64,000 bases of DNA from Echinometra lucunter (lineage: Eukaryota > Echinodermata > Echinoidea > Camarodonta > Echinometridae): positions 21,541,932 through 21,605,931 of the forward strand of contig CM057162.1 in NCBI GenBank assembly GCA_029962745.1, in the 5' to 3' direction. Positions 11,349 through 23,128 of this stretch are shown here, in pieces; within the stretch, counting starts at the first letter, position 1; each line of letters begins with the position of its first letter. Position numbers and translations under genes: made by a program. The notes below the pieces were generated by a model. The model had not been told where the DNA came from and did not search any database. It was given only the letters and a program-made list of their open reading frames with translations.

Positions 11349-11910
11349 ATTAGAAGTATTTAATCTTGTGAGCTCGCCATATCAGTCATAAATTAAACGA
11401 AGGATATTTAAAATTCTTCTTCTCTAAAAGTGGAAAATGGCATTTCTTAAATTAGGAAAGTAATGAAAGTTTGAAAAGTTTCAATTAATTTGACTTTCTA
11501 CGGCAATCAGCAAATTGGTAATGTTGCTTTAAAATATGAGATTTACAAGGGCAAATCTTAATATGTTTATGTTTTGTACACAAATTTCATATCTTCTCCA
11601 TAATTTCTGGAGGTGCAGCTTGTCTCCTTCTCAGCTCAGGATATATCATGGGAAAATGTACTTGACAGGAAACATGTTGATTCACAAAGGTAGAGCAGCA
11701 TCTTTAGGCACGTTAGTGATAAAGGAGATAGTCGAAGTCTTACCGAGCGAACGTAGCGATAGACAAGACAGATCCCGGGGCTGCGAAACGGTCTTTGGAG
11801 TAGGGGAGGGGGGGGGGGAGACTGACACTCCAACTGCTCCCTGAAGCCCTTCGATTTTTATGGTTTTAAAATTCTATGCTTCCTGTCTAAAATTCTAACA
11901 ATTTAAGTTT

Positions 11911-12060
11911 TCTCGCATTATATTCCTCAGAAAGACCGATGCCCAGTTTCCCCCAAACTACCATTTTCCCCGCAATGCCTTTATTTCTCGCATTATATTC
12001 CTCAGAAAGACCGATGCCCAGTTTCCCCCCAAACTACCATTTCCCCGCAATGCCTTTATT
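11911..12060 (+). repeat. 75-bp tandem duplication
   Basis: Two adjacent copies (11911-11985, 11986-12060) of a unit starting TCTCGCATTATATTCCTCAG. They differ by about two one-base length changes in the C-run and T-run, so the duplication is recent. Confidence 0.9.
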
Positions 12061-12400
12061 CCTCTTTACCTTTTGAAGGGAATATGGGTTGGGGAAAGGG
12101 GTTACCCCTCTCTTCCCTATCAAAAAGGAACTTCTTTCCCTTTAACATTCTGATGCAGATGTATGTGTTTTTTTTTTAAGTTGTAAATAATGAGATATTA
12201 AGCTTTCATGATTTTCTTTTTCTTGAAAATACAATTTTTCGTTTCTTATGGGTTCAATTACATATTTATACATATTTCGTAGGTTTTTGGAATGCAATTT
12301 CCCTAGTTGAAGTAAATGTATGACAGTAATGGCTTTTTCCTTTTTATAATTCCGTTTAGATATTTCACTGTTTGTATCTTCTGGACTGTAGTGAATAACA

Positions 12401-12770
12401 TAACAGAGGCGTCGTGTTAGTGGATATGTCACTGGACTGTGGATCTAATGGTCTCAGTTCAAGTCCCGCAAAGGCGCTAATGTCCTTTGGCAAGATATGA
12501 ATCTGCATTCGCCACTCTCCACCCAGGAGCAAATATGGGTACCTGTGAGGATTGCCGAAAGACAATGTGACTGCCTTTGCCATTGTAAGCATGTGAACAG
12601 TGCAAATTCGTAAAAATGATCCCCATGAAGTGGAATGATGCACACTAGTTGTGTGCGGGCTAGAATTCCAGTGATCATGGTAATAGTACATTGTAAAGGG
12701 CATTGAGGTATTTACGTGATGTGCGATAACAATGTCATATTTATATATCATTAGCATTATTATCACCACA
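12401..12770 (+). mobile_element. tRNA-derived SINE with L2-like 3' tail
   Basis: The head has an A-box-like TTAGTGGATATG and B-box-like GTTCAAGTCCC. The middle has CACCCAGGAGCAAATATGGGTACCTG, nearly the same core as the SINE at 60625-60893. The end has GGCATTGAGG...GATGTGCGATA followed by ATTATTAT, like the 3' end of L2-clade LINEs. That fits a SINE mobilised by an L2-like partner. Confidence 0.6.
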
Positions 12771-13085
12771 TACATTTTATTCTGCAGCATGTAGTTTTTC
12801 TCATTTTGATTGATACTTTATAACGATGGAATGTGAAATAATACCGACAAATGGCTGTAAACATGCGCCATGCATTCAGCCTTTGTATGTTATGCATTGT
12901 TCAAAATTAATGAAACCATTGTCATGATTGTCGGATTGAATAGAATTTAATTGTCTGTCATATCGGCTCATTTCCATCAACGGAATATTAAAAGTGTATA
13001 ATCGTGGATGCCTCTTGAGCGCATTTAACACTATGATTTGGCCTGGATACGCTGACGTGTACAAGCACAGATTGAAGGGAACCCC

Positions 13086-13087
<2 letters not shown>

Positions 13088-13118
<31 letters not shown>
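13088..13118 (+). repeat. Poly-A tract
   Basis: 31 consecutive A. It may be a retroposon tail, but no source sequence is recognisable upstream. Confidence 0.95.
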
Positions 13119-13121
<3 letters not shown>

Positions 13122-13636
13122 ATCCTTGCCGGCTCAAATGAAGTTAATTTTTCCTGATGTAGAAAACTAGCTTTTCATCATAATGTGTTTGCGGTCGTCG
13201 ATATTGTTTCCGTAATGCGGTTGGGTTAAGGCCGAAAAAGAGGCGGGCGCGTGCTCATTTGATAATTGATTGCAGAAAAAAATGACCACAATCAGTTTAC
13301 CACAAGGGTCAACACTTCAGTACATCATGCATTTGAGTCTAATATTCTAAACAGTTTAAGGCCCGCAAGTTCGAGGGTCCATCCAATCACAAGGAAAGGG
13401 AAACATTTAAACTATACAGAAGGATAAAGAACATAATACAGAAGGATAAGATGATTGGGGCAGGAAATCATGATAAGTTTATGTTTTTGTTGGGGGTGTG
13501 TGAGCATGACAGAAATAATAACATCCCTCTGCTGTCAAAGACTTGATATGATCTCATTTGTCCGCTACCGGATAAACACAGTTGACAGGAATGATAAGTG
13601 ATATAATGTAAGAAAGACCGTACCCTGTTTCACCAG

Positions 13637-13779
13637 GTGTGGGCAGTAGTTATGTTACCGCCACAGGTATGACCGTGGACAGCGGCGCAGGGATTGAGGA
13701 CCAGGGTAACGTGCCTGCAGCACATTTCAGAATTTTAAGCCATGATAACATTATCAAGGAAATATACAAGAACGATTAA
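13637..13779 (+). CDS. Orphan candidate terminal exon
   Basis: After a pyrimidine-rich CCTGTTTCACCAG acceptor-like site, an open frame of 47 codons runs to a TAA at 13777-13779. It encodes GVGSSYVTATGMTVDSGAG followed by a mixed hydrophilic tail. Local GC content is higher than around it and the residue mix looks protein-like. No upstream partner exon or known domain was found, so this may be chance. Confidence 0.2.
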
Positions 13780-14029
13780 CCAAGTCTATTGATAGTTTTC
13801 TTCAAATTACAGAGCCGAATTTGCCATAGATAGTGGCCAAAACAACCTAAAGATTGAGTGTTTGAATAGAAGGAACAATTTCTTCCCCCCTCCAAATCAT
13901 AACAGATAAGGAATATTTAGATATAAGAGAAAGTAGTGGCAGTAGCAACTTCATCATTTTAACAGAGAGAACGGAAAAGACAGAACGTAATAAAAGCCCA
14001 TTATGACCATGATAAAAGGAAGCGGGGGA

Positions 14030-14330
14030 GTGCATGAGAGAATAGAGAGGAGGGATACTGAGAGGGGGAGAGAGTTTGGGAGAAACTGTTAGAGAGTGGA
14101 GGGATACACCAGAAAGGTATATTGAGAGAGGGGAGAGAGTTGGGAGAACTGCGAGAGAGTGGGGATAAATACAGAAGGGATATTGAGAGAGGGAGAGAGT
14201 TTGGGAGAAACTGTGTGAGAGAGTTGGGGATAGATACAAGGGAATATGAGAGAGGAGGAGAGTTTGGGAGAAACTGTGAGAGAGAGTGGGGGATAGATAC
14301 ATAAGGGATACTGAGAGATGATTGACATGT
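14030..14330 (+). repeat. GA-rich minisatellite, about 65-bp unit
   Basis: Between four and five diverged copies of a unit containing GAGAGAGTTTGGGAGAAACT and GGGGATAGATACA...GGGATA. Purine-rich, so the minus strand gives long Ser/Pro/Leu frames that are not genes. Confidence 0.85.
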
Positions 14331-16292
14331 AGAGAAAGAGGAAAGAGAAGAGAGGAGGAGAGAAAAAGAGGGAGGGGGAAAGGGTTGAGAAAAGGGGAAA
14401 ATAAATATTAGGAAAGGAGAGGCGAGAGGGGAGTTGAAGGGAGAGACAGTGAGAAAGAGAGAGAGAGAGAGAATCGAAAGGAAGGGGGTAGATTCAACAG
14501 GCAGTTGAGTAGCAGAGAAACAGTTTTGATGTGCCAACCGGAGATCTCAGTCTATATCCAAAAAAAAAAAAAAAGGGGGGGGGGTGGAGGGGAGAAGAAG
14601 AGGTACACTCTGAATCCATGTATACAAGGGGAGCTTTTATGATTTTCACTTACCACTGTTACAAGCTACTGAAATCCTTGCATCTGATCGGCCGAGAGCA
14701 AATGTGTCAGTGAAAACTTACTGACAAGAATCCTCGATGAAACGCTTCCATGGTATACCAATCAATCAAAATTGACTCTCACTTATCGCACACGGTAGGG
14801 GGAAGTTGCTTACCTCTTCCAGGATGGTCCTTTGAAGTGAACCGCTCCAGACAGCACACCTGAAAATACCTCATTAGTGTATAACTCTTGAGAGAAGAGA
14901 CAGGAAATATGCTACCGAGGTATGCGCTTTGTCCATTTGCAGGTATATACAAGAAGGTAAAGGTCACACAGTATTATTGCAATTTAAGACTCGGTCCTTT
15001 CCGAAGCTCGATGTGATTAATTATTTCATGTGTACTTTTAGAAATTCTTTTTGCCTCCCCAGAGCATGCTACAGTTATCTGCTTGCATTATTTGGCAATG
15101 ATCTTTTATAACATACCATCGTTCTCTTCCTCTTATATCTTCTTTTACTCTTCTGTTCCATTTTCTGCATTCTGTTTCAAGAATAAGATTATTTTGATTT
15201 CCTGCTTAATATGTTGTCTTATGAATGTTATTGGCAAATGTTTAGCAGTATTCCATTAAAATTCATTACGATTCTGTTCTATGTAGATTTAAAAAAAAGG
15301 ATCACAATAACTAGCTAGCACTGCAAAATCTGCACAGAACAAATTATTTCGAGAATCAAAGGGAAGAATTTGATAAATGAGGGCATGATTTTGTCAGTAA
15401 TGTACAGTCGTGACATGGAAAGAAGGCAAGCCAAATGAGCCAATCATAACATTAAAAAAACCCCTCGAAATTCGTGTCATGTAATTACTGTCACAATCAA
15501 AGTCATACTAGTTGAGAGGTATGATAATTTGATCTCTACTAACAACCGCCTTCTGTGGAGAGTGTGTTTTGATACGCAACGGGGAAAACGACCGTGGTAA
15601 GGTAAGCTAATTGAAGGTTAGTTAGCGTAGCCATTATTTTTTTCAGTTGTGAAAGGCGTTTAATGAAAAATGAAAAAGCGCGGTTAACAGCACGCTCCGA
15701 TATCTGATGTCGGTGGTGGTGGTGTTGGTATAAAACGCAGGTGTGTTGCCTCGTGGTGCCACTAATGAAGGGCAATGTGCAAACCACGAGGTAGTTCATT
15801 TTGTTCTTCAGCCGCGTTCAGTCCCTTGAATAGACCTTTCATTTAAAGACGCTATGATCTGTTTCCCCTTTCATAAACATGATAACCTCATTTGGTTTTC
15901 AAACCTTCCCTTTCCTTTCTAGCGTAATTCTCTACAATATTCGCATGTCAGTGCTAAAATATTTTTAATAGCATATCATTGGGGCTGTCCTATTTTCACG
16001 CAAAATGTTTACAATGGCAGTCCTTCTTCCGCTAATGATTTCATGTTTGATGAATGGCAATATTATCGTTTCGTGTTTGTTGAAATATATATATATATAT
16101 ATATTTGCCTTTACTTGCTGATTTATGATTTATTGTCAAAAACTACATGTATTGTATTTTCATAAATATGTTACCGAAATGCTGCATTTATATGAATGCA
16201 GAAGAAAATAAATCCAATCCAATCCAATCTAATCATTTTTTTAAAGGAAAGCATGAATGAATATCTTTAATAATCATTCTCAGAAAAATGTG

Positions 16293-16792
16293 NNNNNNNN
16301 NNNNNNNNNNNNNNNNNNNNNNNNNNNNNNNNNNNNNNNNNNNNNNNNNNNNNNNNNNNNNNNNNNNNNNNNNNNNNNNNNNNNNNNNNNNNNNNNNNNN
16401 NNNNNNNNNNNNNNNNNNNNNNNNNNNNNNNNNNNNNNNNNNNNNNNNNNNNNNNNNNNNNNNNNNNNNNNNNNNNNNNNNNNNNNNNNNNNNNNNNNNN
16501 NNNNNNNNNNNNNNNNNNNNNNNNNNNNNNNNNNNNNNNNNNNNNNNNNNNNNNNNNNNNNNNNNNNNNNNNNNNNNNNNNNNNNNNNNNNNNNNNNNNN
16601 NNNNNNNNNNNNNNNNNNNNNNNNNNNNNNNNNNNNNNNNNNNNNNNNNNNNNNNNNNNNNNNNNNNNNNNNNNNNNNNNNNNNNNNNNNNNNNNNNNNN
16701 NNNNNNNNNNNNNNNNNNNNNNNNNNNNNNNNNNNNNNNNNNNNNNNNNNNNNNNNNNNNNNNNNNNNNNNNNNNNNNNNNNNNNNNNNNNN
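16293..16792. other. Assembly gap of 500 N
   Basis: Exactly 500 undetermined bases. Sequence after the gap starts within the 3.3-kb GPCR repeat unit and sequence before it does not match the unit, so the left boundary of the array is hidden here. The round length suggests a placeholder of unknown true size. Confidence 0.98.
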
Positions 16793-17386
16793 TCCCCTAA
16801 CGAGCAATGTTTAATTTGACGAAAGGGAAAGGCCTATGTCTTCAAGCAGTTCGTGTTTCCTCCAAAAACTACTGACAGAGGCTCCTTCTCCGGCGGCCTG
16901 TTGCACGCGATTTACCTTTTTACTGGCCTTTACCCATATCAGCGCTTTATAGGCAAGTCATGTACAATTCGGTATTCCAAGCAATATTTCAATGCCTTTT
17001 GGGGGTCTTTGGCGCGTTAAAAGGCCGAACAAGTCACCGTCACATTCCGATATAAACCCATTGCCTACTGGAGCCCTGTGGTCCCTGCATAGAGCCTACA
17101 AGAATAAGATAATTCAGTGTTCAACGGGTTAAGCAAATAGTCATGGTGCGCCATGGGCACCATGATCAGTGTTGATTTCTACTCCCAAACAATCAATATG
17201 CAAAATTATTTGCTTGAATTTCGTCTGTTTTGAGCCAGAAGGGCGTTAAGTCTGTATAAAATGATATGAGTTAATGCCCTTTTGCTCCGAACAGATGACT
17301 ATTATTGAATAGTCATCATTGTACATGTTGGAGCTGTATTGAACTATAAGGCACCTCATCACACTGTGATATGACTTTCCACTTAT

Positions 17387-17392
17387 CACGTG
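17387..17392 (+). promoter_or_regulatory. CACGTG E-box 677 bases upstream of GPCR copy 1
   Basis: Palindromic CACGTG in an otherwise conserved block (CCACTTATCACGTGACATTAAA). The same site is intact upstream of copy 2 (20713-20718) and copy 3 (24053-24058). In units 4 and 5 it reads CAAGTG (27403-27408, 30727-30732). The motif is known to bind bHLH factors; use in this gene is not shown. Confidence 0.3.
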
Positions 17393-18063
17393 ACATTAAA
17401 ACTTTTATATAAAAAAGCTAATATAAAATGATACTCTTTGAAGTTTTGAAATAGTGACAGACAGTCTGCATGTAAATAAAGAAGCTTGTTTGCAGGCATA
17501 ATTTCACCAGGAAGGTTCAACCATATGTTTGGCCACATTAATCATGTCAAATACCTATTGACTTTTTGGCCGGGTGACTGAAAGATTGACATCAGGCAAT
17601 ACATCGACGGGAGTTCTATTCAAAGCTGATATGAAAAGCTTCTTTCATTCGGTGTCGGTCAGTATGAGACTGCAATTGGGAGGAAATTAACAGACTGATG
17701 ATAAAGCAGCAGAGGATGTCCTCATAAATCAAATTGAGGGGCTTATGATAATCATCGTGAAATTAAAACATTCACTCTTAAAGAAAGAGACGGATTCAAT
17801 TGGTAGGTAGAGGAAGATGGGGGGGGGGGAGAGAGAAAATGTAAATGAGAGAGGGGGCACAAAACAATGAGGGTTCCTGCGTGGTAGGCTGCGTTCAACG
17901 ACAGAGTCGCCACCAAGCGTTTTGATTGTACAACTCAGTCATGCCCATTCTGCTCTTGACTAACAATTAGAACTGATAACCGCGCCAAGAGATGTTTCGC
18001 GGTAAAACGGATCTAAATTAACTGATTTAAAGGAAGGCACTACTTCTAAAATCTGTAATAAAA

Positions 18064-19014
18064 ATGAATTCCAGTTACTCACATAATCTCAATGAAGATC
18101 ATGTCTTCTCAGCAGTTATGTTAACTATTTGGATTTTGCTGGCACCATTCGTTCTCACCGGGAACCTCGTCGTCATTACTTCGATTTTCAAGAACTACAA
18201 CCTGCGCACACCGACAAACTATATTCTAGCAAGTCTTGCAGTGGCGGATCTGTTGGGGAGCTTCGCTCTTCTCGTAGTGGTATGCCCATCAGCCTGGTTC
18301 CCTTTCAAAGACAAATGGCTTGAGCTGCCGGCCATTTGTTTTAGCGCAAGTTCATTCTTTCACGGCGCCATTCTAACGGTAGATCGGTATATTGCGCTAA
18401 CCAAACCGCTCCAGTATCCCGCCATAGTTTCTGTCAGGCGAATCGGTTACGCTTTAGCGTGCATTTGGATGGTTAGCATGTTCTTAGGATCTACCGACGG
18501 CATTGTTGTAATGTCGGAAACAACTGGTCGCCTACACAACTACGGACTTAGAGCTCCCTACCACACCACTGAAACTTACATTATTTATGGCAGTTTCATC
18601 GCGATGGCCGTCGTAGTGATGTTGGCCCTTGTTTTTTCCAACCTCCGGATATTGCAGATTGCAGTGAAGCAGTCAAGAGCTATTGCACATCAGCAGGATG
18701 GTCTCCGAAATATTAACCGCGGCGAACCCTGCAGGGAAGAACAAAAGTTGAAAGCGGTCAAAACAACTGCCATAAGTGTAGGAATTTTTGTTTTAATCTG
18801 GTCTCCTTGTATCATCTTCTTCTCTCTTAATGTAACAGCAACAGTGAGTGAAGTACTACAGCTGTTTTCGAACATTTACTGTGCCTCGACAATTGCAATT
18901 TCGCACGCAATCAACCCTTTCATATATCACTACAGAGACCAGGAATTCCGCAAAGCTTTCCGGAAATTATTTCAAGCTGCATCGAATGCGATGAAATGTC
19001 AAGATCCTACATAG
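18064..19014 (+). CDS. Rhodopsin-class GPCR, array copy 1
   Basis: 316 aa, intronless. Seven membrane segments. Motifs: GN (33-34, TM1), LAVAD (58-62, TM2), DRY (107-109, TM3), W135 (TM4), WSP (246-248, TM6), NPFIY (284-288, TM7), then helix 8 (EFRKAFRKLF) and Cys312, a possible lipid anchor. N-glycosylation sites lie at Asn2 and Asn256. No Cys occurs at the usual top of TM3 or in the second extracellular loop, and TM5 has no proline. Melanocortin and cannabinoid-type receptors share these traits, so that broad group is the best guess. The ligand is unknown; intronless tandem expansion suggests a chemoreceptor-type role. The start has an AAAATGA context conserved in all copies. Confidence 0.9.
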   Translation: MNSSYSHNLNEDHVFSAVMLTIWILLAPFVLTGNLVVITSIFKNYNLRTPTNYILASLAVADLLGSFALLVVVCPSAWFPFKDKWLELPAICFSASSFFHGAILTVDRYIALTKPLQYPAIVSVRRIGYALACIWMVSMFLGSTDGIVVMSETTGRLHNYGLRAPYHTTETYIIYGSFIAMAVVVMLALVFSNLRILQIAVKQSRAIAHQQDGLRNINRGEPCREEQKLKAVKTTAISVGIFVLIWSPCIIFFSLNVTATVSEVLQLFSNIYCASTIAISHAINPFIYHYRDQEFRKAFRKLFQAASNAMKCQDPT

Positions 19015-19532
19015 TTGAACATAATCAGTTTTATGCTTGTCCGTATTTCATTCGATGAATTACAAACAAAAGGACTTTAGATTCAGAATCATGAAGTGAG
19101 CGAAGCTGTAATTACGATATACTGATATGTCATTTCTTTTCTAAAATTGACAAATAGTAAAGTCTTTAAAGGTGTTTTGTTTCGGGGTTTTTTTTTTTCG
19201 TTTACGTCATGAAACTATAAGGTCTCGGCATTATCAAACCTTTGATGCGGACGCTAAAGGGGACTGATGTCATCCGCTGATAGTAGCTGTCTCATAGCTC
19301 CATATCGCAGTGTATCGATATTGATTCGATTCGTAGTGGATAATTCCGTGATAATCTTGCATAGTACTGGCTCATGCTGTCATTAAAAATAACAGATGTA
19401 CAGTTTAGTTTCGACGGGAGGAGAGAGAGGGAGAGAAGTGGATACATACACAACAGGGTTAATTTGAGATAGAAAGATAGATAAATAGACCTGCTAATAG
19501 TATTCGATTTTACCGCTAAAATGGATTCGAGT

Positions 19533-19783
19533 CAGGGTCGTACGCAGATTTTTTTCGGGGGGGGGGGGGGTTTGGGGAGGGGAGCCAAGATTTTCCATGA
19601 AGCTCAAAAGCGAGGGAGCGATGCAACCGAGCTAGTCATGAGGGCCCTTTTGCATTTTTATAAGAGAAATTAACGGATTTGGTGCACACCTTTTGTGGAT
19701 TTCGTGAAAATTTTCAGTAAAGAAATCTTAGTTTTCAAAATTTTCAGGGGGGGGGGGTGGGACTGCCCCTGCCCCCGGCCATG
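19533..19783. mobile_element. hAT-like MITE in GPCR unit 1
   Basis: Flanked by the 8-bp direct repeat ATTCGAGT (19525-19532 and 19784-19791). It begins CAGGGTCGTACGCAG. The matching right end, CTGCGTACGGCCATG, is complete in unit 4 and eroded here to GGCCATG. It contains two poly-G tracts. Position and flanks are identical in all units, so the insertion predates the array expansion. Confidence 0.7.
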
Positions 19784-21409
19784 ATTCGAGTCGTAGAAGA
19801 AGAAGCAGTAATTTTCGTTTGTGGTCATGTGTCATGAACTCGCCACCCCAAAAATGAAGTGGTGCTGTAACATTTTGTGCTTTCAAACTGAAGTATTGCT
19901 TGATTTTTATCAGAACCATTGAGGCTACCATAACAAAGTTTTGGTATCGTCTTAAAGCTGTATCAATGTCCCAACCTTGGGTAACAGTGTAGTCAAGAAG
20001 ATTTGATGGCTGCAAATGAGAAGGCTCTGCGATGTGCAAAGTCATGGCCAAATATTTAATATTTTGGACTCGTGTAGATGTCGAACACAAATCGAATAAA
20101 TTGACTTGGACACTTATTCACCTAACGAGAAATGTTTAATTTGACGAAACAAAAAGGCCTATGTCTTCAAAGAGTTTGTGTTTCCTCCAAAAACTACTGA
20201 CAAAGGCTCCTTCTCCGGGGGCCTGCTGCACACGATTTATCTTTTCACTGGCCTTTACCCATATCAGCGCTATATAGGCAATTCATGTACAAATGGTATT
20301 CCAAGCAATGTTTCAATGCCTTTTGGGGGTCTTTGGCGCGTTAAAAGGCCGAACAAGTCACCGTCACAGTCCGATATAAACCCATTGCCTACTGGAGCTC
20401 TGTGGTCCCTCCATAAAGCCTACAAGAATAAGAGATCTCCGTGTTCAACGGGTTAAGCAAATAGTCATGGTGCGCCATGGGCACCATGATCAGTGTTGAT
20501 TTCTACTCCCAAACAATCAATATGCAATTTTTTTTGCTTGAATTTCGTCTGCTTTGAGCCAGAAGGGCGTTAAGTCTGTATAAAATTGATATGAGTTAAT
20601 GCCCTTTTGGCTCCGAACAGGTGACTATTGTTGAATAGTCATCATTGTACATGTTGGAGCTGTATTGAACTATAAGGCACCCCATCACACTGTGATATGA
20701 CTTTCCACTTATCACGTGACATTAAAACTTTTATATAAAAAAGCTAATATAAAATGATACTCTTTGAAGTTTTGAAATAATGACAGACAGTCTGCATGTA
20801 AATAAAGAAGCTTGTTTGAAGACATAATTTCACCAGGAAGGTTCAACCATTATGTTTGGCCACATTAATCATGTCAAATACTATTGACTATTTGGCCGGG
20901 CGACTGAAAGATTGACATCAGGCAATATATCGACGGGAGTTCTATTCAAAACTGATGGGAAAAGCTTCTTTCTTTCGGTGTCAGCCAGTAGGAGACTGCA
21001 ACTGGGAGGAAATTAACAGACTGATGATAAAGTAGCAGAGGATGTCCTCATAAATCAAATTGAGGGGCTTATGATAATCATCGTGAAATTAAAACATTCA
21101 CTCTTAAAGAAAGAGAAAGATGCAAAGGTAGGTAGAGGAAGATGGGGGGGGGGGGGGGGAGAAAGAGAAAAATGTAAATGAGAGAGGGGGCATATAAAAA
21201 AAGGTTACCACAGTGAGGGTTCATGCGTGGTAGGCTGCGTTTAACGACAGAGTCGCCACCAAGCGTTTTGATTGTACTACTCAGTCATGCCCATTCTGCT
21301 CTTGACTACTGATTAGAAATGATAACCGCACCAAAAAGATTTTCGCGGTAAAACGGATCTAAATTAACTGATTTAAAGGAAGGCACTAGTTCTATAATCT
21401 GTAATAAAA

Positions 21410-22363
21410 ATGAATTCCAGTTACTCAGATAATCTCAATGAAGATTATGTCTTCTTAGCAGTTATGTTAACTATTTGGATTTTGCTGGCACCATTCGTTC
21501 TCACCGGGAACCTCTTCGTCATTACTGCGATTTTTAAGAACTACAACCTGCGCACGCCGACAAACTACATCCTGGCAAGTCTTGCAGTGGCGGATCTGTT
21601 GGGGAGCTTCGCTCTTCTCTTGGTGGTATGGCCATCAGCCTGGTTTCCTTTCAAAGACAGATGGCTTGCGCTGCCGGTCATGTGTTTTAGCGCAAGTTCA
21701 TTCTTTCACGGCGCCATTCTAACCGTAGACCGGTATATTGCGCTAACCAAACCGCTCCGGTATCCCGGCATAGTTTCTGTCAGGCGAATCGGTTACGCTT
21801 TAGCGTGCATTTGGATGGTTAGCATGTTCTTAATAGGATCTACCGACGGCATTGTTGTAATGTCGGAAACAACTGGTCGCCTACAAAACTACGGACTTAG
21901 AGCTCCCTACCACACCACTGAAACTTACATTATTTATGGCAGTTTCATCGCGATGGCCGTCGTAGGGATGTTGGCCCTTGTTTTTTCCAACCTCCGGATA
22001 TTGCAGATTGCAGTGAAGCAGTCAAGAGCTATTGCACATCAGCAGGACGGTCTCCGAAATATTAATTTTGGCGAACCCTGCACGGAAGAACAAAAGTTGA
22101 AAGCGGTCAAAACAACTGCCATAATTGTAGGAATGTTTGTTTTAATCTGGTCTCCTTTTATCATCTTCTTCTCTCTTAATGTAACAGCAACAGTGAGTGA
22201 AGTACTACAGCTGTTTTTGAACATTTACTGTGCCACGACAATTGCAATTTCGCACGCAATCAACCCTTTCATATATCACTACAGAGACCAGGAATTCCGC
22301 AAAGCTTTTCGGAAATTATTTCAAGCTGCATCGAATGCGATGAAATGTCAAGATCCTACATAG
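21410..22363 (+). CDS. Rhodopsin-class GPCR, array copy 2
   Basis: 317 aa, intact and intronless. Compared with copy 1 it has one extra Ile in TM4 (MFLIGSTDG instead of MFLGSTDG), Cys74 replaced by Trp (VVWPSAW), a changed first extracellular loop (FKDRWLALPVMCF), and INFGEPCTEE in the third intracellular loop. GN, LAVAD, DRY, WSP and NPFIY motifs are all kept, so it should be functional. The N-terminus reads DYVFLAV, as in copies 4 and 5, not DHVFSAV as in copies 1 and 3. Confidence 0.9.
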   Translation: MNSSYSDNLNEDYVFLAVMLTIWILLAPFVLTGNLFVITAIFKNYNLRTPTNYILASLAVADLLGSFALLLVVWPSAWFPFKDRWLALPVMCFSASSFFHGAILTVDRYIALTKPLRYPGIVSVRRIGYALACIWMVSMFLIGSTDGIVVMSETTGRLQNYGLRAPYHTTETYIIYGSFIAMAVVGMLALVFSNLRILQIAVKQSRAIAHQQDGLRNINFGEPCTEEQKLKAVKTTAIIVGMFVLIWSPFIIFFSLNVTATVSEVLQLFLNIYCATTIAISHAINPFIYHYRDQEFRKAFRKLFQAASNAMKCQDPT

Positions 22364-22880
22364 TTGAACATAATCAGTTTTATGCTTGTCCGTATTTCAT
22401 TCGATGAATTACAAACAAAAGGACTTAAGATTCAGAATCATGAAGTGAGCGAATCTGTAATTACGATATACTGGTATGTCATTTCTTTTCTAAAATTGAC
22501 AAATAGTAAAGTCTTTAAACGTGTTTTGTTTCGGGTTTTTTTTTTTCGTTTACGTCATGAAACTATAAGGTCTCGGCATTATCAAACCTTTGATGCGGAC
22601 GCTAAAGGGGACTGATGTCATCCGCTGATAGTAGCTGTCTCATAGCTCCATATCGCAGTGTACCGATATTGATTCGATTCGTAGTGGATAATTCCGTGAT
22701 AATCTTGCATAGTACTGGCTCATGCTGTCATTAAAAATAATAGATGTACAGTTTAGTTTCGACGGGAGGAGAGAGAAGGAGAGAAGTGGATACATACACA
22801 ACAGGGTTAATTTGAGATAGAAATATAGATAAATAGACCTGCTAATAGTATTCGATTTTACCGCTAAAATGGATTCGAGT

Positions 22881-23128
22881 CAGGGTCTTACGCAGATTTT
22901 TTTCGGGGGGGGGGGGTTGGGGAGGGGAGGCAAGATTTTCGAGGAAGCTCAAAAGCGAGGGAGCGATGCACCCGAGCTAGTCATGAGGGCCCTTTTGCAT
23001 TTTTATAAGAGAAATTAACGGATTTGGTGCACACCTTTTGTGGATTTCGTGAAAATTTTCAGTAAAGAAATCTAAGTTTTCAAAATTTTCGGGGGGGGGG
23101 GGGGGGACTGCCCCTGCCCCCGGCCATG
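22881..23128. mobile_element. hAT-like MITE in GPCR unit 2
   Basis: Same element and same ATTCGAGT flanks as in unit 1; the right terminal repeat is eroded to GGCCATG. Confidence 0.68.

Larger units (their letters stand above)
10733..16292. other. Intergenic region between lectin gene and GPCR array
   Basis: No convincing gene. It contains the lectin 3' flank, a 75-bp tandem duplication (11911-12060), a SINE (12401-12770), a 31-base poly-A (13088-13118), a GA-rich minisatellite (14030-14330), one weak exon candidate (13637-13779) and a LINE-like tail of repeated ATCCA units at 16205-16233 just before the gap. Confidence 0.6.

Noticed and set aside
14030..14330. CRISPR-like repeat array
   Set aside because: Repeat units are contiguous and diverged with no unique spacers, and the window is animal DNA.
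14001..14537. 178-codon Ser/Pro/Leu-rich minus-strand frame
   Set aside because: Translation of the GA-rich minisatellite.
16257..16814. Open frames over the N gap
   Set aside because: Undetermined bases, no coding evidence.
18690..18875. 61-codon antisense frame conserved in all GPCR copies
   Set aside because: A shadow of the GPCR coding sequence on the other strand.
20178..20456. A 92-codon open frame repeated in three GPCR units (also 23519-23797 and 30193-30471)
   Set aside because: It is conserved only because the whole unit is. It is broken in the units starting 16793 and 26811, has no recognisable domain and no codon-level constraint over its flanks.
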